Positions 1-12,438 are shown, numbered from the stretch's first letter. The stretch: 64,000 nt of DNA from Pinus tabuliformis (GCA_031772625.1 CM062818.1:1282520277-1282584276); one strand, 5' to 3'. Notes: generated by a model not told the origin, from the sequence alone. Translations and numbers: made by a program.

Positions 1-36
1 GCCATATCTCTGAAACTCACATAAACTGGAGAACAC

Positions 37-1022
37 TGTTGATTTCTGGTAGCATCAGATGTGCTCTAAGTCTCAAAATTTGCAGGGAAGCTTAGACACA
101 TGCATTCTCCAATACCCATAAATCGTTTTGGGAAATTCCACCCAGAGACAGTTTTATTAAAATAATTAATTATTTTTTATGGGACCCTAAGTCTAAACTT
201 AGGAAATTAAAATAATTAACGGGTATTAATCTAAACTGTGGATGAAACTTCTAGAAGAAGGTAGAGATCAAGTCAATATGATCCTAGCCATTGATTAGGA
301 TCTAATCTGGGTCGTTGATTGATCAACGAGAGGATTATAAGAGGAGGCTTAATGGGCACTTGGAAAACACACCAGAGGCAAATACTCAGTTACCCGAGTA
401 AGATCGATTTTCTCACTAGTCGAAGTTCGGCAAGAGAAAATTGAATCAGAGGGAAAGTTGCAGGGGAGAAAGAGAGAGGGGGAATCACCATCACTCGGGA
501 GTACAAGGCAAGAAGATGCAGCGCAGGGAGAGCCAACGCAGAAGTGTAACACAAAAAGAGGCAGCACAAGGCTGGTTGACGTTGGGACTGCATGAGCAGT
601 CCAATGTTGGGCCAGCATGAAGAAAAGTGACACAGGAAGACGCAAAGGGATCCAGATGGCTGAGGAGCACTTCTCCTTGATCATAGATTTGTCAAGAAGC
701 GTCTGTAAACTTTCTCGCTTCTATTTTGTTGGTTGTATATTGTACAAGAGATTTTTGTTGAAGAATAATAAAGAAACCCTCATCTACTGCACCGATTTTC
801 CCACATTGGGTTTTTCCGGGGACGATTGTCCAAAAATAACTGTCATTGTGGTTATTCTTGTGTTGTTATTGCATTCGCTTTCAGAATTTTATTTGTGAAG
901 TCTGCAGTAGAATTTATTTTGATATTCACCGTAAGAACATTGTGAATAACTTATTTCTGAGTTAATAAGTAGAAGAAATAATATTATCACTGCAGTAGGA
1001 TTTCTATTTTGAAATTTTCACA
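37..1022 (+). repeat. P1 5' LTR
   Basis: Begins TGTTGATTTCTGG and ends TTTTCACA, with the primer site immediately after. It carries the palindrome CCTAAGTCTAAACTTAGG at 186-203, a GATTATAAGAGGAGG TATA-like box near 334, a GCAGCGCAG-rich stretch at about 510-600 and the polyadenylation-type AATAATAAAG near 765. A near-identical copy lies at 4678-5672. Confidence 0.93.
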
Positions 1023-1034
1023 TGGTATCAGAGC
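1023..1034 (+). other. P1 primer-binding site
   Basis: TGGTATCAGAGC directly follows the LTR. It matches the 3' end complement of plant initiator methionine tRNA, the usual Copia primer. Confidence 0.9.
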
Positions 1035-1289
1035 AAGGTTAAGCAGGAGTGCAGACTAAAGAGCTCTCATTGAGGAAAAGGAGGGAGTTTGATATTGTTG
1101 CAAAGGCAGAAAATCGAAACCCTAGGGAATTGTGTAGTTCTCGGGAAAGGACGCAGTTTATTCTACTCCAGTTGCTGGAGTAGGATAGCGTCAGAAAACA
1201 ACGCAAATATGGACACTCAAAGTAACTCATAATTGGCATATAGACTAGAAGAAGAATTTGCATGCCTAGCAAGTTCAGCATCAACAGAT

Positions 1290-4200
1290 GTTTGGTATAT
1301 TGATAGCGGGGCTTCAACTCATATGACTAGAGTATGAGAATATTTCTCGAGCTATCAAGAAGAACAAATGGATTTCTATATTATAGTGAGAAATTGGACA
1401 AAGTGTACTCCAGTAGGGAGGGCTGCCATAGCATTTTAGACAGAAGTAGGGACCAACATCCGAACCACCAATGTTCTACATGTGTCGGGATTAGGAATGA
1501 ATCTGATTTCTGTCTCAGTTACAGGATAAGGGATACAATGTATACTTCATTGGAAAGAAAGTATATGTCAAGCATCCAAGCTGGAAGAAGAAAAGACAAA
1601 TTGGAACTCGAAGCAACAAATTGTATAGGTTGCATTTTGAGTCCAATGGCACTGATAGGCAGCAACTATGATGGTGAAAAGGAAGAAAATGAATTATGGC
1701 ACAGGTGAATGGGGCACTTACACCATGGAGCATTGACGATGCTCAGAGAGACTATTACAGTAGTACCAGTGCTTAGTAGTGACCATGATGACTTATGCAG
1801 AGGGTGTGTACTAGGGAAGTATGCTAAAGCAGCCTTTTCCAGAAGTAACAATAGAACGAAATGTGTATTGGGATTGATACACTCAGATATCCGTGGTCCT
1901 ATGCCCACAAGATCTCTTAGTGGTGGCGAATATTTTGTCACCTTTATTGATGATCACTCCAGAAAAACCTGGATCTATTTCTTAAAGACCAAGGATGAGG
2001 TCTTTGATCGTTTCCGAGAGATTAAAGCTCTTGTTGAAAATATAACAACGAAAAAGATAAAGGTATTGCGTTCAGATAATGGTGGAGAATATACGGACAA
2101 AGACTTCACAGGTTTCTGCGCAAAGGAGGGCATCAAAAGAGAGTGGACAGCTCCATATAATCCAGAGCAGAATGGAGTAGGAGAAGGGAAAAATAGAACA
2201 ATTGTTCGAGTGGCCAAAGCTATGTTGTATGATCAAGATCTACCTAGGTATCTACGGGCAAAAGCTTGTAACACAGCAGTATATATCCAAAATAGAACTC
2301 CTCATAGAGCATTGGGGAAGAAAACGCCTGAAGGGGTCTTCACAGGGAAGAAGTCGGAAGTCAGTCATCTAAGGATATTTGAAAGCATGGCTTATTGTCA
2401 CATTCTAGACGAGAAACGTAGTAAACTGGATCAAACTGCAAAAAAAAGGTTATCTCATAAGATACAGCGAGACCTTAAAGGATATAGAATCTACATTCCT
2501 AACAATAGGAAGATTGTAGTGAGACGAGACGCAAAGTTCATGGAGGATAGATATTTCAGGAAATCTCGTGAGATGCCTGCAGAAAATCAATTAGGACATG
2601 TTCTACTAGTCCAAGTGCAGCAAGGGCAGCAAGGAGGACAGGCAAGAGGACAGACACCTAGATCGAGTACAATGACCAGTACCAATATCTCCTCATAAGG
2701 AGGAAATCCAGATAGTTCTCAGCAAATGGAACAACAGGATCAGGAGGAGTTGGTTGAGCCTCCCACTACCAGCAGTAGAACTAGCAAAGAAGTATGGTAG
2801 ACACTAAGGGACGCAGAGGAGTTTGTTGGAGCTCCTAGAACCGAGAAAAGGCAGCGTAGACAACCTGACAGATACCAGGCATTGGTAGCTCAGGTTGAAG
2901 AACCCTCTAGCTTTCAGGAAGTTGTTCAACACCAAGTATGGGTGGATGCCATGGTAGAAGAATACAACTCTATCATGACGAATGATGTTTGGGAAGTAGT
3001 ACCTAGACCAGAAGATAGATCAGTTGTAGGATCACGATGGATCTACAAGATCAAGTATGCTGCAGATGGCAGTATAGAGAAGTACAAGGCTAGGTTCGTG
3101 GCAAAGGGGTATGCTCAGAAAGAAGGAATAGACTATGAAGAGACCTTCGCCCCAGTTGCTCGATACACCTCTATCAGATTCGTTATATCCCTAGCAACTC
3201 AAATGGGATGGGAGATTCACCAGATGGATGTCAAGACAACATTCTTGAATGGGGTGATAGAAGAGGAGGTGTATATAGAATAGCCCGAAGGCTTCGAAAC
3301 TCATGAGAAGAGAACTCATGTTTGTAGATTAAAGAAATCCCTGTATGGGCTCAAGCAAGCACCCAGAGCATGGTATGGTCAGATTGATAGTTACTTGCAG
3401 CAATTGGGATTTGTCAAGAGTGATGTTGATCCCAATTTGATGGTAGAGAATGAGCCACTTATTCTGGTATTATATGTAGATGACTTGTTCCTAATTGGGT
3501 CATCCAGGCTCATACACAATTGCAAGAAGAATCTTGAAGCTGAATTTGACATGAAGGACATGGAGTTGATGCATTATTTTCTAGGGTTAGAAGTCTGGCA
3601 GAAGAATGGGGAGATCTTCCTTAGACAATGAAGATATGCTACAGAAATTATGAAGAGATTCAGAAAGCATGATTGTCGACCCATGGCTACTCCCATGATC
3701 ACCAACTGGAAGAAAATAGATGCATCAGGAGACAAGGAAGTAGACCCCACCTTCTATAGGTAGCTCATTGTGTCATTCATGTATCTGGTCAACACTAGGC
3801 CGAACATTTGCTTTGTTGTCAACACTCTTAGTCAGTTCATGGTGGAACCAAAAAGGGTGCATTGGGCGGCAGCTAGACACATTCTTAAGTATGTGCGCGG
3901 AACAGTCGGATATGGGTTGAAATACTCTCGAGGGGAGGACATCAGATTGAATGGGTTCATAGATGCAGATCGGGCAAGTAGTTCAGTAGGCCGAAAAAGT
4001 ACCTCGGAGTACTGCTTCATTGTTGGATCAGGGATGATATGTCGGTGCAACAAGAAGCATAAATCAATAACTCTGAGCTCAGCAGAAACAGAATATATGG
4101 CAGCCAGCACAGCTACGTGCGAAGCTATATGGCTCAGAAAATTGCTTGTGAGCTTGTTCAGAAAAAGAATGGAAGCGACTAGGGTTTATTGTGACAATCA

Positions 4201-4423
4201 TAATTGTATCAAACTCTTTGAGAATCTAGTATTTCATAATCGGTCGAAACACGTAGGTATCAAATGTCACTTTATCAGAGACTGTGTTCAGCGTGGGGCA
4301 GTACAGCGACAGTATGTCCCCACAAGAGAGAAGGTAGTCTACTTACTCACAAAGGCTCTCGGAAGGGGTAGGTTCACTCAGTTCAGAGAGAAGATGGGTA
4401 TGGTAGAGAATTTGTTTCAGTAG
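1290..4423 (+). pseudogene. pol: P1 pol: protease-integrase-RT-RNase H, no gag
   Basis: The aspartic protease motif WYIDSGASTHMT is at about 1293-1326. The integrase zinc-binding region (ELWHR...MGHLHHG, then CRGC at 1796-1807) and the DD35E core follow (Asp at 2075-2077 in SDNGGEY, Glu at 2183-2185 in GVGEGKN). RT spans about 2880-3760 with YVDD at 3473-3484, and RNase H about 3960-4350 with SSAETEYMA. Small indels break the protease to integrase junction (about 1330-1640). From about 1640 to 4423 one frame is kept and is interrupted only by stops at 1706, 2696, 2798, 3281, 3629 and 3761. Several of these fit C-to-T changes at CAG or CGA. The natural stop follows ENLFQ at 4421. The protein would be a reverse-transcribing polyprotein without Gag; as it stands it cannot be made. 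Confidence 0.93.
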
Positions 4424-4677
4424 CAGCAGTAGTTCGCAGTGCAGGAGCAGTTGGCAGTGGCAGTGCCAATAGTAGCATGAATGCATAAATTCAGAGGGAG
4501 TTGCAGTGCGGATGCAATGTTGACAGTGGCAGGGTCAGCAACAATACAGAAGCAACATTTGCGCAGTAGTTGATGGACAACATGTCAAACATCAGCAGTG
4601 CAGAGGATGATGTTATGAAGTCAGAGTGATGCTTTAGTAGATTGCATTGCTAGAGCACATTCCTCGCTAAGAGGGAG
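4424..4677 (+). repeat. P1 3' GCAGTGG-rich module and polypurine tract
   Basis: Noncoding stretch rich in GCAGTGG and GCAGCAG, followed by TAGAGCACATTCCTCGCTAAGA and then GGGAG directly before the 3' LTR. The same module, alignable by eye, precedes the 3' LTR of A, E, F and G (gag-only) and of H (pol-only). The last twelve bases (4666-4677) form the purine tract expected to prime plus-strand synthesis. Confidence 0.8.
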
Positions 4678-5672
4678 TGTTGATTTCTGGTAGCATCGAA
4701 TGTGCTCTAAGTCTCAAAATTTGCAGGGAGGCTTAGACACATGCATTCTCCAATACCCAGAAATTGTTTTGGGAAATTCCACCAGGAGACAGTTTTATTA
4801 AAATAATTAATTATTTTTAATGGGACCCTAAGTCTAAACTTAGGAAATTAAAATAATTAATGGGTATTAATCTAAACTGTGGGTGAAACTTCTAGAAGAA
4901 GGCAGAGATCAAGCCAATATGATCCTAGTCATTGACTAGGATCTAGTCTAGGTCATTGATTGATCAACGAGAGGATTATAGGAGGAGGCTCGATGGGCAC
5001 TTGAAGAACATACCAGAGGCAGATACTCAGTTACCCGAGTAAGATCGATTTTCTCACTGGTCGAAGTTCGACAAGAGAAAATCAAATCAGAGGGAGAGTT
5101 GCAGGTGAGAAAGAGAGAGAGGGCATCACCACCAGTCGAGAGTACAAGGCAAGAAGATGCAAAGCAAGGAAAGTCAGCGCAGAAGTATGACGCAGAAAGA
5201 GGCAGCGCATGGTAGGTTGATGTTGGGACTGCGTGAGCAATCTAACCTTGGGCCAGCGTGAGGAAAAGTGATGCAGGAAGACATAGAGGGATCCAGAGGG
5301 CTGAGGAGCACTTCTCCTAGATCAGATATTTGTCAAGAAGCGTCTGTAAACTTTCTCACTTCTGTTATGCTAGTTGTATATTGTACAAAAGACTTCTGCT
5401 GAAGAATAATAAAGAAACCCTCATTTGCTGCATCGGTTTTCCCACATTGGTTTTTTCCACGGACGATTGTCCAAAAATAATTGTGTCATTGTGGTTATTC
5501 TTGTGTTATTATTACATTCACTTTCAAAATTTTATTTGTGAAGTCTACGGTAGAATTTATTTTGATATTCCCCATAAGAACACTGTGAATAACTTATTTC
5601 TGACTCTTGAGTTAATAAGTAGAAGAAATAATATTATCACTGCAGTAGGATTTCTATTTTGAAATTTTCACA
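4678..5672 (+). repeat. P1 3' LTR
   Basis: Same start (TGTTGATTTCTGG) and end (TTTTCACA) as 37-1022, with scattered substitutions that are mostly transitions. The palindrome recurs near 4826. The target duplication copy AACTC follows at 5673. Confidence 0.93.
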
Positions 5673-5677
5673 AACTC

Positions 5678-6326
5678 TACACTAGAAATCTCCTTCTCCT
5701 TCTGGCAACTCACCCTTTCCTCTGCTACACACACTCCATTTTGGAATGTGCAAATCTGCTTTTGTGCCTATCTCTGGTGTCCTTCCCGTAACTCACACTG
5801 CCTGCTACTTCTACTAAGTAACTTGCTCTACCTCCCAAAAGTCCTCTGATATCTAGCACAGGAATTGTTAACCTTGAAACACGTACTAGTTGGATTGACA
5901 AGTCTGGTACGACCTCTTGCTGCTAGAAATCACGACCTCCTTTTCTCCTCTGAAATAATGGAAACCCACTGAGAAGTAAACTGGAAATTCCCTCTCTGTG
6001 TATTTTTCTCTTCCTGCACTACATAGATATACAATTGCAAACCCTTGTTGCAAATCTTTGTTCCCAAGTTTACTCTGCGAAATTATTGATCTGCTCATCG
6101 GAACCTCTTCCAAATAAATCCACTACCTGTTTCTACTGCTCATAGACAAAATCAAACTTTTCTTCGTAACTGGTTTTGGAAACCGATTTTTTTGCCCAAC
6201 AAATTGCATTACATCGCTGGCCTGCACATATCTGGAGAAAGTGCCTCGGATCTCCCTCTGAAACTGCACGATCTCTCTTCCTCTCGCCTCTGAGCTTCTG
6301 ATCTGATCAATCATGCTCTGATACCA
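5678..6326 (-). other. Leader of element W with primer-binding site
   Basis: On the minus strand, TGGTATCAGAGC (complement of 6315-6326) follows the W LTR and leads into about 650 bases with two short open frames (6314-6123 and 6113-5886). Neither shows a recognisable Gag, protease or other domain, so I treat the stretch as leader or decayed coding sequence. Confidence 0.6.
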
Positions 6327-6762
6327 TGTGAAATTTCCATGAATGCATCAACCAGATTTTATTCTTCTAACTAATTAGTAGTTTATTTGCTTACGGCAAA
6401 TAACGAATAAATAACTAATGCATTCTTCACTATCAAAATATGTTGTGGAAGTAAAATAAGGAACTGAGAAATAGATGCACACACAATAAAAATGACACCA
6501 ATATTTTTGGATTAAACGTCCCCGTAAAGAACCCAAAGGGAAAAGCGGTGCAGTAGATGAGGGTTTATTTTATTATTCAGCAATTTGGAAATTATTACAA
6601 TTGGATACCCATCTGGCTATCCTCCAGAAAAAATACTAGCAAAATAATCTGGAGATCCAAGATCTCCTCTACTAATCAACTTGGCCTCCTCTGGCCTCCC
6701 CGAACCCCACACTAGCTACTCGCATTATTGGCTTTGGAACCACTCGCACTGCCTAGAAACTA
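6327..6762 (-). repeat. W 5' LTR, 3' portion
   Basis: Read on the minus strand this is the end of the W LTR (ends GAAATTTCACA beside the primer site). It contains the conserved Copia-type block with GGGTTCTTTACGGGGACG. The Z insertion interrupts it at 6763, and the rest of the LTR resumes at 19991. Confidence 0.75.
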
Positions 6763-8145
6763 TATAACATTCCTAATTGGAATTTAGCAGCTAATACCAA
6801 GCAATGAACTAGGAACAATAAATAAACTGGAACTCATACACAATTAAAACACCAAAATGTCCAACACCACAATCTGAGCAATTTTATTAATTTTATGATA
6901 GAGTACATAAAATGAGCTGAAATTTTGGAACCTGAGCTTGCAATGCAAGCTTAGCACAACCTAGAAAAATGGCTCGAACCCAAGTGGTAGAAATGATCCC
7001 GAAGTGATCTGTTCACTATCCAAAAATAATCTGCTACAATCTATTGGCTGGAATGTTGATCTTAGGGCTTAATACTCATCGGAATGCTCTGAAAATTAGC
7101 TCTAAACACCTCTCCCAAAACCCAGAAAAAACCATAAATGGTTTGGCCCAAATCCAATCCAAATCTAAGTCCACCAAGTGATGCAAATTCCTCAACTAAC
7201 TAACAATTCGCCCTGCTATAAGAATGTGGATTTCAGGCCTGAATATCGCCTAGAAAATTCTATAAAATTAGTCGAAGACTCCTCTCAATAAACCCACAAA
7301 AACCCAGAAAGGGTTTGGGCTGAATCCACCAACCCCCAGTGATCCCCAACAAGTGTAAATTGCCTAATCTGGTCAGAAAACGCCCCATAGTTTTGATATT
7401 ACTGAATTATGCCCAAATCTACCACGGAATTTTCTCCCAGCTCCAGCTAAATTCTCCACTGAGAAATACCTCCTATCTTCAGCCCTTATCTCTCCCGACT
7501 CCACTTCTTTAAACCCCTGCACAACACTTGGTCAAATAGCTTCTGCGCCCCTACCAAAAGATAGAAAAAATGACCCAAGTAATAATCTCAAATCTATCCC
7601 GACGAATCGTTGTCCAAACTCCGGTCTAACAATAAGAAAATTCCTTGCAAAATCCCGGAGCCTCTAACCCACGCGTGCTCCAACAATGTGCTCCACAAAA
7701 ATACCTCTGCACTCAAGAAATGTGCATTACTAAGTAAACTCCTACAATGATGTCCAATGGAAGCTCTGAATTGAGCTCCCCAAATTGCCTCACTAGGGAG
7801 ACACTCGAAGTTCTCCAAAATGAGGGTGGAATTCCTGCTTGGAAATTCATTGTGTTGAACAGCACAGGTTGTCTTGGCTAAGCAGCTCAAGAGAACTAGT
7901 GTTAAATTGTCAAATAATCAAAAGATACCAAATGGAGGCCTCCAAGCTCTATTTATAATTGCTAGCCCTCTCCCTTGGTGGTCCCCACCTTCCATTAACA
8001 AAATATTACTTTGCTGCCATTCTTCATTAAAATAATAATTTCCACTTTTCTCCCACAAATAATATTTCTCCTTTTTATTTAATATCACCAAAAATTAGAA
8101 AACTCCTTAGTGAATTTTTCACTCACAAAAATTGGGAACATTACA
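6763..8145 (-). repeat. Z 3' LTR
   Basis: Aligns along its whole length with 18596-19985, sharing for example the stretch with TTTAGCAGCTAATACCAA and the block with AGGGAGACACTCGAAGTTCT. GTCCGCGCCGCC follows on the right; its complement is a G-rich candidate polypurine tract. Confidence 0.88.
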
Positions 8146-8285
8146 GTCCGCGCCGCCAAAAATTGCTTGTCCTCTAGCAATATCCTGTTGCTCTAAACGT
8201 TGGCCTAGCCAACGTCAGGGCCCCAAATGTGCCACTGAACCACTCGTCACTGTTGAACATCTTGTGATACTAGTGACATTCCCAA

Positions 8286-9150
8286 TGTGGAAATTTCTGA
8301 ATCTAACACATCAGAAATCTCTACTGCATTATCTGGTTTATTATCTCCTACTTGTTCTTTCCATTAAGTTATTTATTAATATAAATACTGAAATAAACAC
8401 AAATGCAGCCTTCACACATATACAGATCAACAACTGAAATCACTGAGACAATACAAGGGACAACGTTATTTTTGTACAATCCTCCCCGGAAAAAACCAAT
8501 GCAGGAAAACCGGTGCAACAAATATGAGGGTTTTATTATTATAAATTTTTCTGAATACAACTAGGGTGCCAGAAATGGCTCACCCTTCAGAGATTTTCCT
8601 TGGCAAAAATACCTTACTCCGAAGATGTATATTCTGGCTGATCAGCAACTGGATGATGATTCCCACAGTGACTTCAACTATTCCTCAGCTGGAGAGTGAA
8701 AGCTACTCCAAGATTCTCTCTCGAACTGCATCACCCTCCATGGCTCTAAGTTTGCCTCTCAACTCTTTCAATTTCTCAACAATCCCTGCCCCAGAAAATC
8801 GAATTGACTGATCAACTTGGTGTATCTCCAACTGGCCCTCAAGCCTCCTCTTATACTTTTCCTATTGACGATTCAATGGTCGAGATTAAGTCCCTAATCA
8901 ACGGCTAAGATTAGATTTGGTTTGATCCTCGTTATTTAGAACTTTATCGCCCATATTATATTAATACACATTAATATTTAATTTTCCTAAGTTTAGACTT
9001 GGGGTCTCATTAAAAATATTAATTATTTTAATGTCTCTCCATCTAGGTGGAATTTCCCCAAACGATTCTGGGTCTTGAAGACCTCATGTGCCTTAGCCTC
9101 TCCACCAATTTTCATGGCTAGAGCACATCCGATGCTACCAAAAATCAACA
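8286..9150 (-). repeat. A 3' LTR (internally deleted)
   Basis: 865 bp against 1133 bp for its partner at 14251-15383. The missing part, about 270 bp, lies in the GCGTC-rich downstream region (partner about 14740-15000). Both termini are intact. Confidence 0.88.
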
Positions 9151-9162
9151 CTCCCTCTTAGC

Positions 9163-9660
9163 GAGGAATGTGCTCTAGTAATGCTTCACCATGGAAACAT
9201 CACACTAATCCTCCGCACTGGTACCTGTGTTGATGCTTGGCCTGCTGCCTCACATCCATTGCATTGTTGCTTCTTGTACTAGTGCCCATGACACTACCAC
9301 TGCCATTGCCACTGCTACATCTGTACTGCAGCTCCCTCTCAACATGCTGCATCATATTGCCCATAGCATTGCCACTGCTAACTGTTGCACTGCAACTCAG
9401 TTACCGAGAAGTAAGTAACTGACCTCTCCAAACCACTGACATCCCAGTCAGTTTGGAAGCCTCGTGATGCTGATGTTGCCTCTGTTGCTAACTCATGCTC
9501 CCTCTATTGCCACTGCACTGTTGCAACCTCTTATGTGCCTCTCGCACTGCTGCAACCTCTACTGCGCTGCTACAGAACTCTGCACTCTAGCCCTGCCTTG
9601 CTACTCCACCACACTTTGCTCCACCCGACATCTGTCATCATGCCACTGTCGTTGAAGACT
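9163..9660 (-). repeat. A 3' noncoding module
   Basis: Complement of a GCAGTGG/GCAGCA-rich block lying between the gag stop and the purine tract. It is homologous to the modules of E, F, G, P1 and H. Apparent reading frames here (for example CTGCTGCCTC repeats read as Leu/Ser-rich peptides) are compositional. Confidence 0.75.
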
Positions 9661-9948
9661 CCCATAGCCAGATGTGATCCAAGAGTTTGTGCACCTCAAG
9701 GATCCTGCCCCCAGTATGCAGTCCTCGTGACTACAACTTGATGTCACACCACTTCTTCTCTAGAGGTGCATGAGCACTCATGGCACAATCGTCATCAGTC
9801 TTGACCTCTTTCTCCGCCTTAGCTGGAGCTTCCTTTGAATCGAAAGCTTCTCCCTTGCCTTTCTTCCTGGGACACTTGGACGCATAATGACCCATCTCCC
9901 CACAATTGAAGCACTTGACCTTGGAGATATCCTTCTTCTTCCTCTTTC

Positions 9949-10284
9949 TGTTAGGCCCCTATACTACTAGTGTAACCCCTTATTGTTATTAATACAAACC
10001 CCTTATTATATTGTTGTACCCATCTAGTCCCCATATTGTTACTATTGTGCCCCATAGAAGCCCACTATTATTATTATTATTATGCCCTTACATTATTATT
10101 GTTATGTCGGCTCTGATTATATTATGACCCCTTGGACTCCTATATATAGAAAGGAGGTATTTTCATTTGTATCATCCAAGAATTGTTCATTTGTGTAATG
10201 TATAGGAGGTTGCCCCCTCGAAGAGGTTGAATTCTAAGGTGTTCAACTATCTTTTCTATCTTTTTGTGAATTGGTTTCATAACA
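9949..10284 (+). repeat. K 5' LTR
   Basis: TGTTAGGCCCC...TTTCATAACA. It contains runs of TTATTATTATTATT and CTATATATAGAAAGG, a TATA-type promoter near 10140-10155. Nearly identical to 12683-13015. Confidence 0.92.
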
Positions 10285-10639
10285 TTTGGTGTCAGAGCTA
10301 TGGATTCTAAGGTTTCGCTGCTCCAAACAGGTCATCGTGGAATTTTCGCTATAACTATTTCACTACGAAGTTTCAGAAGCTAAGAAAAAACCCATTTGAG
10401 ATGAAATCGGTCTGAACCTTGGCTCCGAATTTCAGATCCTATCTCGCTATATTTTCGGAGATATAGTTTGAGGAAGTTAGGGTTTTTGCAAACCCCCGAA
10501 TTACATTCCAAACAGGTGACCTAGGGAAAATCGTCATAACTTTCTCTCTGAGCATCGGATTGAAATTTCGTAAGAAGTTACAAAAAGAGGACAGACTGTA
10601 GTTTCCTGTGTATATTTTTTAGACCCGAATGTCAAAACA

Positions 10640-11612
10640 GTGACACGTGGCACTTCATACAATTTCGCTCTTCTGAAAAAGTATATAATCAGGTCATCTT
10701 GGGAGATTGTGCATAACTCTTGCTTGGAGAATCTAAATTCGATCAGACTGGTGGCATTGGAAAGAGGACACAGAGGGCTACTGCAAGTCGCAATTTCAAA
10801 ACTGGAAGATCTGAAATTACAGAGTTATAGTCATTTCAAGATCAAGCTCCTAAACTCAAGAAAAAGTGAGATGCAGAAGTTTGATGGCAAGGATCTAATA
10901 AATTGGATACTACAGATGGAGAAATATTTTGATCTACATGGTGTACCACTGTTACAAAAGGTATGTATTGCATCTAATTATTTAGAACTGAAACAATTTT
11001 TGTGGTATAAAGGGCTTTGTTCTCGTAAACCACTTGTCACGTGGTCAATTTTCATGGAGGAAATGATAGCACATTATGAGGATACAAAGAGAAACTCCTT
11101 CTTTAGCCAATTGATAAATCTCAAACAAAAGGGTTCAATGGAAGAGCACATTGAAGACTTTCAAAAATTGAATAGAAGGGTAAATTATATTCTAGAGAAG
11201 CAAAGGATTGATGTCTTCATAGGGACTTTAAAGGATAACGTTCAACATGAGGTTCGTTTTTGGGAACCTGATTCATTGGAGGAGGCATTCGAGTTGGCAA
11301 GAAAAATTGAAAGCGAAATTATGAAAACAAGGAATCCCACCACTCATGACTATAATTATGGAAGTGTTTCTTCTCCTAGCCTTCCACAACCTACAAGGCT
11401 TACACCACAACGATTGGAAAAAAAAAAGAGAAAAAGGGCTTTGTTACAATTGTGATAGAAAATGCATTAAAGGTCATAAGTGTGCTGAGAAGAAATTATT
11501 TTACATAGAGTATGAAGAGGAGGAAGAAAAGGATCAAGAAACATCAAAAGAAGAGGATATACGCCAGGACCCAACCCTAGAGAAAGAAAATGAATCTGAC
11601 CATATCTTGTAA
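10640..11612 (+). pseudogene. gag: K gag with degenerate zinc knuckle
   Basis: One frame runs 10640-11455. The recognisable Retrotrans_gag region starts around 10870 (KFDGKDLINWILQMEKYF) and includes FFSQLINLKQKGSMEEHIEDF and the ELARKIE tail. This is typical Ty3 Gag. After a frameshift in an A-run near 11420, the knuckle reads CYNCDRKCIKGHKCAEK (about 11440-11490), an expanded CX2C...GHKC form common in plant Ty3 elements. The sequence then runs into an acidic Glu/Asp-rich stretch and the tandem repeats. The part upstream of 10870 is probably leader that happens to be open. Confidence 0.85.
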
Positions 11613-11955
11613 AGCAATGGCAAGAATTACCACTCAAACTCTCAAGATAGAAGGACATATCAAGAAGAAAAAGGTTCAAGAAGTGAAAGATCACATCGAG
11701 AAAGAAGAAATGAATCCAACCATATCTTGTAATGCATTGGTCAGAATTAATATTCCTCAAACTATCAAGATAGAAAGACATATCAAGAAGAAAAATGTTC
11801 AAGAAGTGAAAGATCACATCGAGCATCAAAAAATGAATCCGACGATATCTTGTAAAGCATTGGAAGAAATTACCACTCCTCAAACTCTCAAGATAAAAGG
11901 AAATATCAAGAAGAAAAAGGTTCAAGCAATGAAATATCACATCGAGCATCAACAA
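11590..11955 (+). repeat. Three in-frame ~120 bp tandem repeats in K
   Basis: Units begin at 11590, 11710 and 11833, each with ATGAATC, and are 120-123 bp long, so the frame is kept. Each encodes about 40 residues of the pattern MNPTISCKAL...QTLKI...HIKKKKVQEVKDHIE, basic with heptad-like spacing. I do not recognise the unit in any Gag or Pol domain. Confidence 0.9.
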
Positions 11956-12402
11956 CAAGTTCTCCAACTTTTAAAGGATAATGCCACTTTGGTGCAAAAT
12001 CGAATGAAACAACAGGTAGATCAACATCGCAGTGAAAAAAGTTTTGATGTAGCTAATTGGGTATTTTTACGACTACATCTCAAGCAAGCTATTTATTAGA
12101 AGGAAATGTTGGCAATACTACATGCACTTAAGAAATGGCGACCTTACCCAATGGGAAGACACTTCAAGGTAAAAATGGATCATGATAGTCTTAAATACAT
12201 TTTAGAACAAATATTATCATTAGAAGAACATAAAAAATGGGTCACAAATATGTTGGGTTATGACTTTGACATCATCTACAGAAAAGGGAAGAATTTTTTT
12301 GTTGCAGATGCACTCTCAAGAAAAGATGAGGATGTGGAAGCATTGTTTTGTGCCATTTCTATTATCCAACCAGATTGGATAAACAAAGCAAGGGATGAAT
12401 GA
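11956..12402 (+). pseudogene. K integrase C-terminal scrap fused to RNase H
   Basis: The residues LLKDNATLVQNRMKQQVDQH...VANWVFLRL resemble the segment that follows the integrase core in Ty3 chromoviruses. They are followed directly by an RNase H-like part (MLAILHALKKWRPYPMGRHF, then KMDHDSLKYILEQ, then IIYRKGKNFFVADALSR), 12106-12402. In an intact Ty3 pol, RNase H precedes integrase, so the order is inverted. A TAG at 12097 separates the two. Confidence 0.8.
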
Positions 12403-12438
12403 AAGAAGGAAGACGAATTATGGCCACTCATTCAAAAG

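Larger units (their letters stand above)
37..5672 (+). mobile_element. P1: pol-only Copia LTR retrotransposon
   Basis: Complete element with LTRs at 37-1022 and 4678-5672, primer-binding site TGGTATCAGAGC at 1023 and purine tract CTAAGAGGGAG before the 3' LTR. The flanking 5-mers are AACAC (32-36) and AACTC (5673-5677), a target duplication with one change. Internal order is short leader, protease, integrase, reverse transcriptase, RNase H, then a GCAGTGG-rich module. This is the Ty1/Copia order, with integrase before RT. There is no gag domain and no zinc knuckle: only about 270 bases separate the primer site from the protease motif, where a normal Copia element has about 1 kb of gag. Confidence 0.93.

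Noticed and set aside
9237..9418. Leu/Pro-rich small protein frames in several frames
   Set aside because: They are the reverse complement of the GCAGTGG-rich module; triplet-like repeats keep several frames open.
11467..11967. 166-codon minus-strand frame with repeated FLLDMSFYLESL
   Set aside because: It is the antisense shadow of the three tandem repeats of element K.
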